64,000 nt of DNA from CAZFDE01 sp964517795 (GCA_964517795.1 CAZFDE010000003.1:34411-98410); one strand, 5' to 3'. Positions 32,889 through 42,916 are shown, counted from the stretch's first letter. Notes: generated by a model from the letters alone, not told the origin. Numbers and translations: made by a program.

Positions 32889-34718
32889 ATGAATTTCGGA
32901 TTGAAAAAAAGGGTTCTGCTCATGACAAAATCGATGTTTATCATAATGACGTTATTCTGTTTGTTGCCGGCCGGTGTTTTTGCAAAACCCTCGAACAGTA
33001 TTCTTATCGAGGCCGAGCATTTCGATCAATTGGGTGGCTGGGTGCTGGATCAACAGTTCATGGACCAGATGGGTTCGCCGTTTCTGCTGGCTCACGGACT
33101 GGGTAATCCGGTTGCCGATGCGAAGACGACAGTCACCTTCCCGCAGACCGGCCGCTACCAGGTATGGGTGCGGACGCGTGACTGGGTGGCGACGTGGAAA
33201 GCCCCGGGCGCACCGGGCAAGTTTCAATTGATCGTCAACGGTATGCCGCTGGAGACGGTCTTCGGAACTGAAAATGCCCAGTGGCACTGGCACAAAGGCA
33301 CGCAGGTCGAGATCAAAGATCAAAACGTTACGCTGGCCCTGCATGATCTGACGGGATTCGAGGGCCGCTGCGATGCGATTTATTTCACAAAGGACCTGAA
33401 CTACAATCCGCCGAACAAAGATCCGCAGATGGCCAAGTGGCGACGTATGATGCTTGGCTTGCCGCAGTTGCCGCAGGATGGCGGCGAATATGACCTGGTC
33501 GTTGTCGGCGGCGGGATCGCCGGGGTATGCAGCTCGATCTCGGCGGCGCGTCTGGGATTGAGCGTCGCGCTGATCCAGGACCGGCCGGTCCTCGGCGGTA
33601 ATAACAGCTCCGAGACCCGCGTCTGGCTCAGCGGCAATGTGAACTTCGAGCCGTACCCGAAGATCGGCAATCTCGTCAACGAACTGGAACCGGCCAAACG
33701 TGCGCACTACGGCCCGGAAAATACCGCCGAAATTTATGAGGATCAAAAACGCATCGACATGGTCAAGGCCGAGAAGAATATCGCCCTGTTTCTCAATTAC
33801 CATGTCAACAAGGTCCAAACCGATGCCAATATGATTACTTCTGTTGTCGCTCAGCATATCCGAAGCGGCGAGCGGTTGCGATTTACCGGCCGATACGTTG
33901 CCGATTGCACTGGCGATGGGTGTGTGGGATTTCTGGCCGGCGCCGATCACGGTATGACGATACACGGGCACATGGGCCGCTGCAACCTCTGGAATATTAT
34001 CGATACGAACGAGCCGACAACGTTTCCGCGATGCCCGTGGGCACTGGATCTGAGCGATAAACCCTTCCCCACTGAATTGAAAGATCTCGGTGCGTGGTTC
34101 TGGGAGAGCGGCTTTTATCATGACCCGATCCAAAAGGGCGAATACATCCGCGACTGGAACCTCCGCGCGATGTACGGCGCGTGGGACACGATGAAAAATG
34201 TCAAAGGCCTGTACCCGACGTACAAACTGAACTGGGCCTCCTATATCTCCAGCAAACGTGAATCGCGGCGGCTGCTGGGCGATGTGATCCTGACCAAGGA
34301 AAATATCATGACCGATTTCGCGTATCCCGATGGCTGTGTGCCGCTGTCGTGGCATATCGATCTGCACCTGCCGGACGAGCGGTACGATGAGGGCTTCGAG
34401 GGCGATGAATTTATTTCCTATGCCCATTTCACCGGCTACAACAAACCGTACTGGATGCCCTACCGCTGCCTGTATTCGCGCAATATCCATAATCTGTTCA
34501 TGGCCGGCCGCGATGTCAGTGTCACCCATGAAGGCCTCGGCGCCGCCCGGGTCATGCGCACCGGCGGCATGATGGGCGAAATCGTCGGCATGGCCGCATC
34601 GCTGTGCAAAAAGCATGATACCAACCCCCGCGGGATTTATGAGAATCACCTGGCCGAACTGAAAGAACTGATGACCGCCGGCGTCCCCAAAGCGAAATAC
34701 TCGAAGAAATCCAAGTAA
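32889..34718 (+). CDS. Secreted FAD-dependent oxidoreductase (PF12831-type)
   Basis: The 609 aa protein has a signal peptide (hydrophobic stretch about 14-31, ending GVFA), an N-terminal beta-sandwich-like region (ILIEAEHFDQLGGW; TGRYQVWVRTRDW) and a Rossmann FAD domain (DLVVVGGGIAGVCSSISAA near 203). It also has GGNNSSETRVWLSG, CTGDGCVGFLAGADH, and a C-terminal RNIHNLFMAGRDVSVTHEG and GAARVMRTGGMMG. The family (FAD_oxidored) is expanded in planctomycetes and often sits with polysaccharide-degradation genes. The substrate is not determined. A second in-frame Met (32922) may be the true start. Confidence 0.88.
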   Translation: MNFGLKKRVLLMTKSMFIIMTLFCLLPAGVFAKPSNSILIEAEHFDQLGGWVLDQQFMDQMGSPFLLAHGLGNPVADAKTTVTFPQTGRYQVWVRTRDWVATWKAPGAPGKFQLIVNGMPLETVFGTENAQWHWHKGTQVEIKDQNVTLALHDLTGFEGRCDAIYFTKDLNYNPPNKDPQMAKWRRMMLGLPQLPQDGGEYDLVVVGGGIAGVCSSISAARLGLSVALIQDRPVLGGNNSSETRVWLSGNVNFEPYPKIGNLVNELEPAKRAHYGPENTAEIYEDQKRIDMVKAEKNIALFLNYHVNKVQTDANMITSVVAQHIRSGERLRFTGRYVADCTGDGCVGFLAGADHGMTIHGHMGRCNLWNIIDTNEPTTFPRCPWALDLSDKPFPTELKDLGAWFWESGFYHDPIQKGEYIRDWNLRAMYGAWDTMKNVKGLYPTYKLNWASYISSKRESRRLLGDVILTKENIMTDFAYPDGCVPLSWHIDLHLPDERYDEGFEGDEFISYAHFTGYNKPYWMPYRCLYSRNIHNLFMAGRDVSVTHEGLGAARVMRTGGMMGEIVGMAASLCKKHDTNPRGIYENHLAELKELMTAGVPKAKYSKKSK

Positions 34719-34861
34719 GAAGGTTAAGCAATCCTCAAATTAAAGTCTTAAATAGCCAAGTGTCCAAAAACAGGCGAAATGCATTATTTCAGCATTAAAA
34801 GCCGGTTTTAAAGAGTGGATTTGACTTTTTGTGAATTCAGGCCATAGTTAAGTAGCCGGAG

Positions 34862-34896
34862 CCCATTTTTCCGTGTAAAAATGGGTAATTTTTTTT
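34862..34896 (+). terminator. Intrinsic terminator upstream of dnaG
   Basis: CCCATTTTT (34862-34870) pairs with AAAAATGGG (34877-34885) around CCGTGT and is followed by eight T (34889-34896). It ends transcription from the FAD oxidoreductase side and argues against an upstream TTG start for dnaG. Confidence 0.75.
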
Positions 34897-34936
34897 GTCT
34901 GGGAAGCGGTTCACGCGTATATCAAAACAGAAACCG

Positions 34937-36739
34937 ATGCCGAATAAATTGGATTACAGTATTATCAGCCGCATTCAGCAGGCCAACGACATTGTCGATG
35001 TGGTTTCCGAACATGTCAGCCTGACGCGCAAGGGCCGCGAGATGGTCGGCCTGTGTCCGTTCCACGATGATCACAAGCCGAGTATGAATGTCAGTCCGCA
35101 AAAGCAGATCTTCAAATGTTTCGCCTGCGGCGCCGGCGGTAATGTGTTCCAGTTTCTTCAACTGCGTGAGAATCTCACGTTTGGCCAGGCCCTGCGGCGT
35201 TTGGCCGATCGCGCCGGCATCGAACTGCCGCGAACCCGCCAAGCCGATACGGCCGGCGATGAACCGTCCGTCGATCCCAATCAATTGGCCCGGGTGAACA
35301 CATGGGCCGCGAAATTCTTTCAGCAGAAACTGTTCGACGATGTGGTTGGCAAAACAGCCCGCGATTATTTAAACGAGCGGCAGCTCAGCGACGAAAGTAT
35401 CCAAACATGGCTGATCGGTTATGCCCCGGCCGGCAGCAATGAGTTGACCAAAACCGCTGTGAAACAGAACATTCCGCGTGATCTGCTGGTTCAGGCCGGC
35501 CTGACCACGCACCAGGGCGGCGATAAATTCGTCAACCGCCTGATGTTTGTGATCCGCGATGTGACCGGGCGCGTGATCGGTTTCGGCGGACGCACACTCG
35601 ACGGAATCGGCGCCAAATATATCAATTCGCCGACCACACCACTGTTCGATAAAAGTCACTGTCTTTACGGGCTGGACCAGGCGCGGCACCAGATCGGTAC
35701 AAGCGAAACGGCCGTGGTCGTCGAAGGATATACCGATGTGATCATGGCCCATCAGTTCGGCTGCGAGAACGTTGTCGCGACCTTGGGGACCAGTTTCACC
35801 GAAGGGCACGCCCGTATCCTCAAGCGGTATGCGAAAAAGATCGTGCTGGTCTTCGACAGCGATGCGGCCGGCACCGAAGCCGCCAACCGCGCGCTTGAGG
35901 TCTGTTTGACAACCCAGATCGATATCAAGATCGCCTCGGTCCCGCAGGGCAAGGACCCGTGCGAATTTCTGCTGGCGCAGGGCAAAGACGCTTTCGATGC
36001 GATCATCGCTGAGGCAACGGACATCTTCGATTACAAGTGGACCCGGCTGACCCGGGCGTTGGCCAAAGACGATTCGCTGGCCGGTCGAAAAGCCGCCGTT
36101 GAGGAATTCCTCACCAGTGTCGTGACTGCCATGAAACAGCGGCGGCTCTCCCCGATCGAAAAGGGCTTGATCATCAACCGTCTCAGCACGGTTCTGCATA
36201 TCGACCCGCAGCAGATCAATGCCCAACTGTCGCGAATGCTGCGGCGAAAGACCGGCTCAACGGTCCGGCATACGCAAAACCAAAACGTGCGAAAACTGCA
36301 TTTCGGTCCGGGGGCCTATGTCGGCGCCCAGCAGGAAATCCTGGAAGTGCTGCTGAACGAACCTTCGCTGTTCGAGCACGTAAAAACGCATTGGCATGAT
36401 ACCTTATTTAACGAACCGATATTGGCCGAGATCGCGGCGATCCTGGATTCGGTGCTGCGAGAAAATCCCGACGCCGATCTGGCAATGGTATTGGCGGCCG
36501 TCGAATCGCCGCAGATCAGCAGTGCGATCATTCAACTGACCGAACAGGGCCGCCAAAAACAGAATTATCAAAAACGGCTTGACGGCGCCATCGCAGCGAT
36601 CCAACGGCATCAACGCGAACAGAAAAAAAATGAGATCCGCGATATTCCCGACAAGCGGGAATTCTTGAAGGAATTTCTCAAACATACGAAACATCAAAAA
36701 CAAAAAGATGCAGAACCGAACCCCGTAAAAGAAGGATAG
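34937..36739 (+). CDS. dnaG: DNA primase
   Basis: The protein (600 aa from ATG 34937) has the CHC2 zinc finger (Cys40, His43, Cys61, Cys64: CPFHDDHKPS and CFACGAGG), a catalytic core with AVVVEGYTDVIMAHQ near 260 and the Toprim DSDAAG near 307, and a C-terminal helicase-binding part. It starts MPNKLDYSIISRIQQAND, a standard DnaG N-terminus. It is followed by rpoD after 3 bp, the classic macromolecular-synthesis gene order. Confidence 0.96.
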   Translation: MPNKLDYSIISRIQQANDIVDVVSEHVSLTRKGREMVGLCPFHDDHKPSMNVSPQKQIFKCFACGAGGNVFQFLQLRENLTFGQALRRLADRAGIELPRTRQADTAGDEPSVDPNQLARVNTWAAKFFQQKLFDDVVGKTARDYLNERQLSDESIQTWLIGYAPAGSNELTKTAVKQNIPRDLLVQAGLTTHQGGDKFVNRLMFVIRDVTGRVIGFGGRTLDGIGAKYINSPTTPLFDKSHCLYGLDQARHQIGTSETAVVVEGYTDVIMAHQFGCENVVATLGTSFTEGHARILKRYAKKIVLVFDSDAAGTEAANRALEVCLTTQIDIKIASVPQGKDPCEFLLAQGKDAFDAIIAEATDIFDYKWTRLTRALAKDDSLAGRKAAVEEFLTSVVTAMKQRRLSPIEKGLIINRLSTVLHIDPQQINAQLSRMLRRKTGSTVRHTQNQNVRKLHFGPGAYVGAQQEILEVLLNEPSLFEHVKTHWHDTLFNEPILAEIAAILDSVLRENPDADLAMVLAAVESPQISSAIIQLTEQGRQKQNYQKRLDGAIAAIQRHQREQKKNEIRDIPDKREFLKEFLKHTKHQKQKDAEPNPVKEG

Positions 36740-36742
36740 ACC

Positions 36743-38530
36743 ATGGCACGAAAACGGATGAAAACAAAAAAGACCGAGCAAAAAACCGAAAAAACGGTGG
36801 ACGAAAAAGCGCCGATGGAAAAGAAAGAACTGGACCAGTTGATGAAGTCGCTGGTGGAGTTGGGCCGCAAACAGGGGTATTTGACCTATGAACAGCTCAA
36901 CGACGAACTGCCCGATGATGCGGCCTCACCCGCACGGCTGGACCGGCTGCTGTCCACCCTTGACGAGTTGGGAATTAAACTGTTGGACGAATCGGATGTG
37001 CCCAAGGACGAATCCGACGAAGATTTCGAGATCAGTGAGGACGATAAAGACGAGGACGAAGAACTTTCGGACGATGAGGTACTGGAAAAGGAACTGGCCA
37101 CCGCCGAGGTGTCCCGCCGTATCGACGATCCGATCCGCATGTATCTGACGCAGATGGGGGAGATCCCGCTGCTGAACCGCGAATCGGAAATCGCCCTGGC
37201 GCGAAAGATCGAACTGGCGCGGATGGCGTTCCGCCGCAAAATGCTCGAAAGCGATTACTGTGCCCGAAACGCGACCGATACGCTTCGCCAGGTGCATGAA
37301 GGATTGCTCTCGTTCGACCGGACGATGAAAATCAGCACCGCCGAGAACCTTATCCGCAGCGTGATCAAAAAGCGCATGCCCGGCAACCTGCATACCGTGG
37401 ACCAACTGCTGGATATGAACGTCGCCCTGTTCGAAAAAATCCGCAGCATGGATGATGCCGATCAGATCAAGAAACTCACACGCCGGCTGCACCGCAATCG
37501 GCGCAAGGTCGCCACGCTGCTGGAAGAATTGAGTCTGCGGACCAGCCGCATCAGCCCGAACAAAAGCAAGCTGTATGGCATCAGCCGAAAAATGCACCAG
37601 CTTGAAAAGATGATCCAGAACGGCCCCGGCGGCGACATTACCGACGAAGACATTGAAACCATGCAGCAGGAACTCAAAGGGCTCAGCGAGCTGGTCCTGG
37701 AGACACCCGAACAACTCGACAAACGGCTGCGGGCGATCGAACGGGTATTTCGCCAGTACGAAGACGCCAAACGAATGCTCTCGAGCGCGAACCTGCGACT
37801 GGTCGTTTCAATCGCCAAGAAATACCGCAATCGCGGCCTGAGCTTTCTCGATATTATTCAGGAAGGCAACACCGGTCTGATGCGGGCGGTCGATAAATAC
37901 GAATACCGCCGCGGCTACAAGTTCAGTACCTATGCCACATGGTGGATTCGTCAGGCCATTACCCGGGCCATCGCCGATCATGCCCGAACCATTCGAATTC
38001 CGGTGCACATGATCGAAACCATGAGCCGTCTGCGAACGGTCAGCAAAGGATTAACCCAGAAGCTTGGCCGCAAACCCACCATCGAAGAACTGTCCGAAGC
38101 GGTCGAGATGTCGATGGAGGAAACGCGGCGCGTCCTGAAAATCTCCAAGCACCCGATCAGCCTCGACCGGCCGATCGGTGACAGCGAGGACAGCTATTTC
38201 GGCGATTTCATTGAGGACGACGCGATCGATTCGCCCATCGCCTCGGCCACACAGGGGATGCTCAAGGAAAAGATCGATTCGGTCCTCAAGACCCTGTCCT
38301 ATCGCGAACGAGAGATCATCAAGCTGCGGTACGGTATCGGGGACGGCTACACCTACACGCTCGAAGAGGTCGGACGGATCTTTAAGGTGACCCGTGAACG
38401 TGTTCGTCAGGTCGAGGCCAAGGCGATCCGTAAATTGCAGCATCCGGTCCGTGCGCGTCAGCTCGAAGGATTTCTCGACCACAAAGAAAAGACCGAACAA
38501 AAACAGCAGCAGTCGTCGGCATCGGCGTAA
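36743..38530 (+). CDS. rpoD: Primary sigma factor RpoD (sigma-70)
   Basis: The 595 aa protein has region 1.2 (DPIRMYLTQMGEIPLLNRE), a long non-conserved region, region 2 (SANLRLVVSIAKKYRNRG, LDIIQEGNTGLMRAVDKYEY, FSTYATWWIRQAITRAIAD), region 3 and region 4 (YTLEEVGRIFKVTRERVRQ, VEAKAIRKLQHP). The extra acidic stretch near residues 85-115 is seen in other primary sigmas. It is co-transcribed with dnaG. Convergent with tatD, leaving 2 bp between the stops. Confidence 0.96.
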   Translation: MARKRMKTKKTEQKTEKTVDEKAPMEKKELDQLMKSLVELGRKQGYLTYEQLNDELPDDAASPARLDRLLSTLDELGIKLLDESDVPKDESDEDFEISEDDKDEDEELSDDEVLEKELATAEVSRRIDDPIRMYLTQMGEIPLLNRESEIALARKIELARMAFRRKMLESDYCARNATDTLRQVHEGLLSFDRTMKISTAENLIRSVIKKRMPGNLHTVDQLLDMNVALFEKIRSMDDADQIKKLTRRLHRNRRKVATLLEELSLRTSRISPNKSKLYGISRKMHQLEKMIQNGPGGDITDEDIETMQQELKGLSELVLETPEQLDKRLRAIERVFRQYEDAKRMLSSANLRLVVSIAKKYRNRGLSFLDIIQEGNTGLMRAVDKYEYRRGYKFSTYATWWIRQAITRAIADHARTIRIPVHMIETMSRLRTVSKGLTQKLGRKPTIEELSEAVEMSMEETRRVLKISKHPISLDRPIGDSEDSYFGDFIEDDAIDSPIASATQGMLKEKIDSVLKTLSYREREIIKLRYGIGDGYTYTLEEVGRIFKVTRERVRQVEAKAIRKLQHPVRARQLEGFLDHKEKTEQKQQQSSASA

Positions 38531-38532
38531 TA

Positions 38533-39309
38533 TTAGACGGCGGGCAAACGAAAGAAATCCCGGCTGGTGCGCGTAACCGATTCGGCAAACGCATCGAACG
38601 GAACCTGTTTGAGCTCCGCCAGAAACTGCGCGGTATGAACCATTAAGGCCGGCTCGTTGGTTTTCTGCTTTCGCATGGGTTCCGGCGACATGTACGGGCA
38701 ATCTGTCTCAAGCATCAATCGATCCAGCGGCACAGCCAAAACCGCCTCGCGTGCGATATGAGCGTTTTTGAAAGTTACTACCCCGGTAAATGAAATGAAC
38801 CATTTATGTTCGAGCACTTTGCGGGCCTGTTCGGCGGTCCCGCCAAAACAATGGAACACCACCTTCAGTCCCTGGCCGTGTGTTTCAAGGATATCGACCG
38901 TTTCTTCGAAGGCATTGCGGCTGTGCACGATCACCGGGCGATTCGCGGCCCGGGCCAGGTTCAAATGCTCGACGAACAGACGCTTCTGATCATTTTGCTT
39001 TGAAAAATTGTAGTGAAAATCCAGACCTGTCTCCCCGACCGCCACGATCCGCAGATCATCGGTCATCTTCTGCAGTGCCCGGATATGCGGCAGTTTAACC
39101 GCATTGGCGATATGCGGGTGCAGTCCGGCAGCGCCGTAGAGTCCCTCATGGCGATCGATCAATTCCAGCACGTTTTGATTATCTTCAGGATCCGTGCCGA
39201 CGGTGATCCATTCGGTCACGCCGGCCGCCCGGCTACGCTGCAGCACGCCGTCAATATCCCCGGCCAGCGGGTCGAATGTCAGATGCGCATGGGTATCGAT
39301 CAGATTCAT
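38533..39309 (-). CDS. tatD: TatD-family metal-dependent hydrolase
   Basis: The 258 aa protein has the TIM-barrel metal ligands: Asp-Thr-His-Ala-His (residues 5-9, DTHAHL), VAVGETGLDFHYN, the His in VIVHSRNAFEE, and HCFGGTAEQA, LETDCPYMSPEP near the end. TatD proteins are exonucleases/deoxyribonucleases. It follows yraN by 3 bp on the same strand, so rplS-yraN-tatD look like one operon. Confidence 0.92.
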   Translation of the reverse strand: MNLIDTHAHLTFDPLAGDIDGVLQRSRAAGVTEWITVGTDPEDNQNVLELIDRHEGLYGAAGLHPHIANAVKLPHIRALQKMTDDLRIVAVGETGLDFHYNFSKQNDQKRLFVEHLNLARAANRPVIVHSRNAFEETVDILETHGQGLKVVFHCFGGTAEQARKVLEHKWFISFTGVVTFKNAHIAREAVLAVPLDRLMLETDCPYMSPEPMRKQKTNEPALMVHTAQFLAELKQVPFDAFAESVTRTSRDFFRLPAV

Positions 39310-39312
39310 TAT

Positions 39313-39711
39313 TCAGCCTGTCATTGCATGCGGATAATGACGGATCTGTGCGGGGCCTTTTCGCGGCACCACGATCGTCACAAAATCGAACCGGCACGGC
39401 CGATCCTCGATGCGATGGGTTTTAAGAAAATAACGGGCGGCCTTGCGGAGCTTTTGCTTTTTTGCAAACGTGATCACATCCTCGGTATCCGTAAAATCTT
39501 CATCGGTGCGGGTCTTGACCTCGACAAACACAATGGTCCCGTCGGTATCCGCCATAACCAGGTCCAGTTCACCGGTGCGGCAGGTAAAATTGCGGGCCAG
39601 CATGGTACAGCCCGTAGATTTGAGAAATTTCTCGCAGCGCCGCTCGCCCCATCGGCCGAGTCGCTTTGGGTCGGCAAACAGCTTGTTCCGCTTCAGCAAT
39701 AAGTCAAACAT
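39313..39711 (-). CDS. YraN family protein (UPF0102), predicted endonuclease
   Basis: The 132 aa protein has the UPF0102 restriction-endonuclease-like fold: GRWGERRCEKFLKSTG, TGELDLVMADTDGTIVFVEVKTR with the Asp-Val-Glu/Lys catalytic set, and FDFVTIVV. It lies between rplS and tatD, only 6 bp from rplS. Confidence 0.88.
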   Translation of the reverse strand: MFDLLLKRNKLFADPKRLGRWGERRCEKFLKSTGCTMLARNFTCRTGELDLVMADTDGTIVFVEVKTRTDEDFTDTEDVITFAKKQKLRKAARYFLKTHRIEDRPCRFDFVTIVVPRKGPAQIRHYPHAMTG

Positions 39712-39717
39712 GCCCGT

Positions 39718-40086
39718 TTATCGGGTGACGGTATGGCGGCTGTGCCGTTGGGGCAGGCGGACGCCCTTGCCGGTCCGTTTGCGCAGATAATGCAGCTTGG
39801 CCCGTCGGACCTTGCCGCTGCGCAGCGGACGGACATCCAAAACATTCGGAGAATGCAGCGGAAAGACGCGTTCGACCCCTTCGCCGGCGACGATGCGGCG
39901 GACCGTAAACATCTCGTTGATTCCCCGACCCCGGCGGGCGATCACCGTGCCGTTAAACACCTGAACGCGCTCTTTGTCGCCTTCGACAATCCGACACTGC
40001 ACATCCACCGTATCACCGATCTCAAAATGCGGTATATCTTTTCGCAGGCTCTGGGCCTCTACATGATCCAGAAGTTCTGTTTTCAC
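39718..40086 (-). CDS. rplS: 50S ribosomal protein L19
   Basis: The 122 aa protein matches L19: FEIGDTVDVQCRIVEGDKER, QVFNGTVIARRGRGINEMFTVR, EGVERVFPLHSPNV and KVRRAKLHYLRKRTGKG. It is the first gene of the rplS-yraN-tatD operon. Confidence 0.97.
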   Translation of the reverse strand: MKTELLDHVEAQSLRKDIPHFEIGDTVDVQCRIVEGDKERVQVFNGTVIARRGRGINEMFTVRRIVAGEGVERVFPLHSPNVLDVRPLRSGKVRRAKLHYLRKRTGKGVRLPQRHSRHTVTR

Positions 40087-40409
40087 TGCTTTGCTCCTTT
40101 TGTCTATATACGCTGATCGTGTTGTTATATTTCACGAAAGCCCATTAATATAGCTCATGGCACCGGAATTGGCAAGGATTTTTTCAAAATCCTTAATTTT
40201 TTGCCAAAAAAAGGGTTTATAGGTATTTTTGAAGCAATATCAATGAGTTGTGTCCACGGTTTTTTGGGATTCGTTCGCAGGCCAGGATTAATCAACAAAC
40301 ACTTTTCAAAGGGCCGGGATTTTGGTACTTTGATGATTAGAGCACTTTAATATTTTCTGCTCCGATTTAGGCCGTCGTCAGGACAAGGCCGGCAAGTAAG
40401 ATCGCACAG

Positions 40410-40473
40410 CAATATCGAAATATTGCGAACATATCTTCTAAATATGCGACTGAATAACGTTGAACATATGCGA
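40410..40473 (+). promoter_or_regulatory. Dyad plus ATAT(T)GCGA repeats upstream of the DUF4405 gene
   Basis: The 18 bp dyad GCAATATCGAAATATTGC (40410-40427) overlaps ATATTGCGA (40421). Two exact ATATGCGA copies follow at 40442-40449 and 40466-40473, the last 22 bp before the start. A regulator-binding array is likely. The rest of the 409 bp gap (40087-40495) is AT-rich with no gene. Confidence 0.45.
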
Positions 40474-40495
40474 TGTTTATATGAAAGGGCTTGTC

Positions 40496-40972
40496 ATGAA
40501 AAAACAAGGATTTCATTGGCGCAGCTTTATTTCCCTGTCGTTGTCATTCAGTTTTATCGTGATGTGTTTTTCGGGGGTGATTCTCTATCTGGTGCCGTCC
40601 GGCTCCGAAGCACGGCGCATCGGCTGGCAGTTCTGGCAGTTGGGCCGCGACGGCTGGATCGCACAGCATCTGACATCATCGGCTGTTTTTTTGGTATTCG
40701 CCGTGATCCATCTTTATCTGAACTGGCGGCCGATGTGGAATTATATTTACAGTAAATCAGCTCGTGCTATCCATCGTCGCTGGGAACTGGTGATCGCGTT
40801 TATCTTGATCCTGTTTACCGTGATGGGTACGATATGGGAGCTGCCGCCGTGGAGTTACCTAATCGAAGGCAGTCGTCATCTGCAACGTTATCAGCAGGAA
40901 GGCCGCCAGGGGGGCGGCAGGAAGTTTCAACACCGGATTGAACCGGAAGATATAAACCAGTTTGAGGATTAA
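40496..40972 (+). CDS. DUF4405-type small membrane protein
   Basis: The protein (158 aa from ATG 40496, with AAAGGG upstream) has three to four transmembrane segments and conserved His residues (AQHLTSSAVFLVFAVIHLYLNW) typical of DUF4405, where a heme-type role has been proposed. Its cytoplasmic tail (GRQGGGRKFQHRIEPEDINQFED) is highly charged. It is 3 bp upstream of the beta-propeller gene. Confidence 0.75.
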   Translation: MKKQGFHWRSFISLSLSFSFIVMCFSGVILYLVPSGSEARRIGWQFWQLGRDGWIAQHLTSSAVFLVFAVIHLYLNWRPMWNYIYSKSARAIHRRWELVIAFILILFTVMGTIWELPPWSYLIEGSRHLQRYQQEGRQGGGRKFQHRIEPEDINQFED

Positions 40973-40975
40973 ACA

Positions 40976-42916
40976 ATGTACAGGCAAAAAGTGATTGCCG
41001 GCATCTGGTTGATATTGATCAGTTGCAATTGTGGTCTTTCGAAGGAGAATATGATGGTGTGTAGGTTGAAACCGGTAACGCAAGAGGGGTTTGAAGCGGG
41101 AGATTTCGAGAATTTCGCTCTGGCATATATTGGCGATTCGCAGCAATGGGTCAGGCACAAGGCCCGAATCAGCGATCGCGATGCGATCAGCGGAACTTAT
41201 TCGCTGTGCTGGGATCACGATACCGCCCAAGAACCGTGGATCATGATCAGCAATGCCTTTCATGCCGAGCGGGCTTATGAGGTATCGCTCAGATTCCGGA
41301 TCACGGCGGCCGATTGCGAACTGGCTTTACTGGGAGCGGTCGAAAAATACAGCAAAGGCACAACGCCGCGGTACGCCGCGGTCGATGCGCTGGTGGTATC
41401 GCAAGATAGCGTCTCACTGCAGATCGGCGCCCGCGCGCCGCAATGGTCCACAGACCGTCCGGCCGTCAAAGAGGTTATCGAACCGAACAAGGTTTATACC
41501 CTAACGATGCGTTACGGATCCGATGAAACCGTTTGGGCCGAGGTGTTCGACGAACAGAACCATACGCTGGCTCGGTTCGAAGGTCAATCGCAAACGCCCG
41601 CCAACGGCATCGGCCTGTATGTCCGAGGGGCCCAAGACGGGCAGCTCATTTTCGATGATTTTCGGGTCGAATCGCAGCATTATCGGGTTCGTGCGGGCCA
41701 ATGGGTGCGAAGCCCGCAGTTTGTGGTCTTTAAGCGACCGCCCGAGGCCGGGCACGATCAGGGCGAATGGGTCGGGGCCGCATCGATCGTCCACGAAGAA
41801 GATACCTATAAGCTCTGGTATCGGATTCGCCACGCCGGCATCCGCGGCGTCGGCTACGGCTATGCAACCAGCAAAGACCTGTTTAACTGGCAGCGGCACC
41901 CGGACAATCCGGTTTTTAAGATCGACAAAACGAAACTGGCCAGTTCCGAGCGGATATGTGTCCTGAAGATTGATGGGCAATATAAGGCGTGGTATGCGAC
42001 GGACGTGCGAACCACTTGGCACATTGCGCATGCGACCAGCCCGGACGGGATCCACTGGGACGATCACGGCAATATCCTGACCGATACGTTTTACAAGGAT
42101 CCGGAAGTGGTCTATGTCAACGGCACTTACTATATGTATGCCATTCATCCGACCACCGATGAGATCAGCGTATTGACCAGTGATGACGGTATCAAATGGC
42201 AATTCCGGGCAAAGATCGAAGCGCCGTGTCACGTGCATGTCGGGGCGTATTACGTCGAGGACACCCAAGAATTTAAGCTCTACGAGGACGCCGTGGACAA
42301 AATCCCGTATATGCGCGTGGCAACCAGCAAGGACGGGATACGGTTCGGGTCGTTCGAGCCGGTGCTGGCCAACGCTGAAGTGGGACTCGATGATACGTCG
42401 ATCGGCGTCAATTACCCGGTTTTTCTGCGCGACGGGTACGGGCACCTCGAGACAGACCGAGATATCATCATGATCTATCAGGCCCGGCACGACTATTTCA
42501 ATAACCGGCCGAGCTGGAATTATGCCGGCGACGGCAAGCTGGTCATGGCCGGTAAGTTCGAGGGCTTCAAACTCGGTGTCACCGCCAATATCGAACCGAA
42601 CGGCGGCCTTTATTATCACAGTTTCCCGCTCGACTGCGGTACTGCCGATGGCTTTGCGGTTAAAGGTGATATCCCGCTTGAGGTAACGATTACATCGTGG
42701 AATCCAAAGGATAAAAACGTCGGCCGGTGGACTATCGAAAGCCCGCAAGCCAACGTGAATTACACATTTTCAAATCTGACGGCCGATACTCAATACATCC
42801 TTCAAGCGGACGATCAAACGCTCACCGCAACATCCGATCCTAACGGCACCCTGCAGATTACCGCTCAAAATGAAGGTCGAAAACAGTGCCGTCTGCAGCA
42901 AGCGGCCAAGCCATAA
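40976..42916 (+). CDS. Secreted beta-propeller glycosidase-like protein (GH43/GH130-like)
   Basis: The 646 aa protein has a signal peptide, an N-terminal beta-sandwich domain (about 25-225) and a five-bladed-propeller-like region with repeated (YATSKDLFNWQRHPDNPVF, ATSPDGIHWDDHGNILTD, TSDDGIKWQFRAKIEA, ATSKDGIRFGSFEPVL) DG-W/D motifs seen in GH43/62/32-type enzymes. Acidic residues in the blades could be catalytic, but none can be assigned without alignment. It probably degrades a plant- or algal-type polysaccharide outside the cytoplasm. Follows the DUF4405 gene by 3 bp. Confidence 0.65.
   Translation: MYRQKVIAGIWLILISCNCGLSKENMMVCRLKPVTQEGFEAGDFENFALAYIGDSQQWVRHKARISDRDAISGTYSLCWDHDTAQEPWIMISNAFHAERAYEVSLRFRITAADCELALLGAVEKYSKGTTPRYAAVDALVVSQDSVSLQIGARAPQWSTDRPAVKEVIEPNKVYTLTMRYGSDETVWAEVFDEQNHTLARFEGQSQTPANGIGLYVRGAQDGQLIFDDFRVESQHYRVRAGQWVRSPQFVVFKRPPEAGHDQGEWVGAASIVHEEDTYKLWYRIRHAGIRGVGYGYATSKDLFNWQRHPDNPVFKIDKTKLASSERICVLKIDGQYKAWYATDVRTTWHIAHATSPDGIHWDDHGNILTDTFYKDPEVVYVNGTYYMYAIHPTTDEISVLTSDDGIKWQFRAKIEAPCHVHVGAYYVEDTQEFKLYEDAVDKIPYMRVATSKDGIRFGSFEPVLANAEVGLDDTSIGVNYPVFLRDGYGHLETDRDIIMIYQARHDYFNNRPSWNYAGDGKLVMAGKFEGFKLGVTANIEPNGGLYYHSFPLDCGTADGFAVKGDIPLEVTITSWNPKDKNVGRWTIESPQANVNYTFSNLTADTQYILQADDQTLTATSDPNGTLQITAQNEGRKQCRLQQAAKP

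Noticed and set aside
32952..34649. A 565-codon open frame antisense to the FAD oxidoreductase
   Set aside because: It mirrors the GC-rich codon pattern of the real gene and has no domain or start signal.
41501..42748. A 415-codon open frame antisense to the beta-propeller gene
   Set aside because: Shadow frame; the + strand protein has motifs, the antisense has none.
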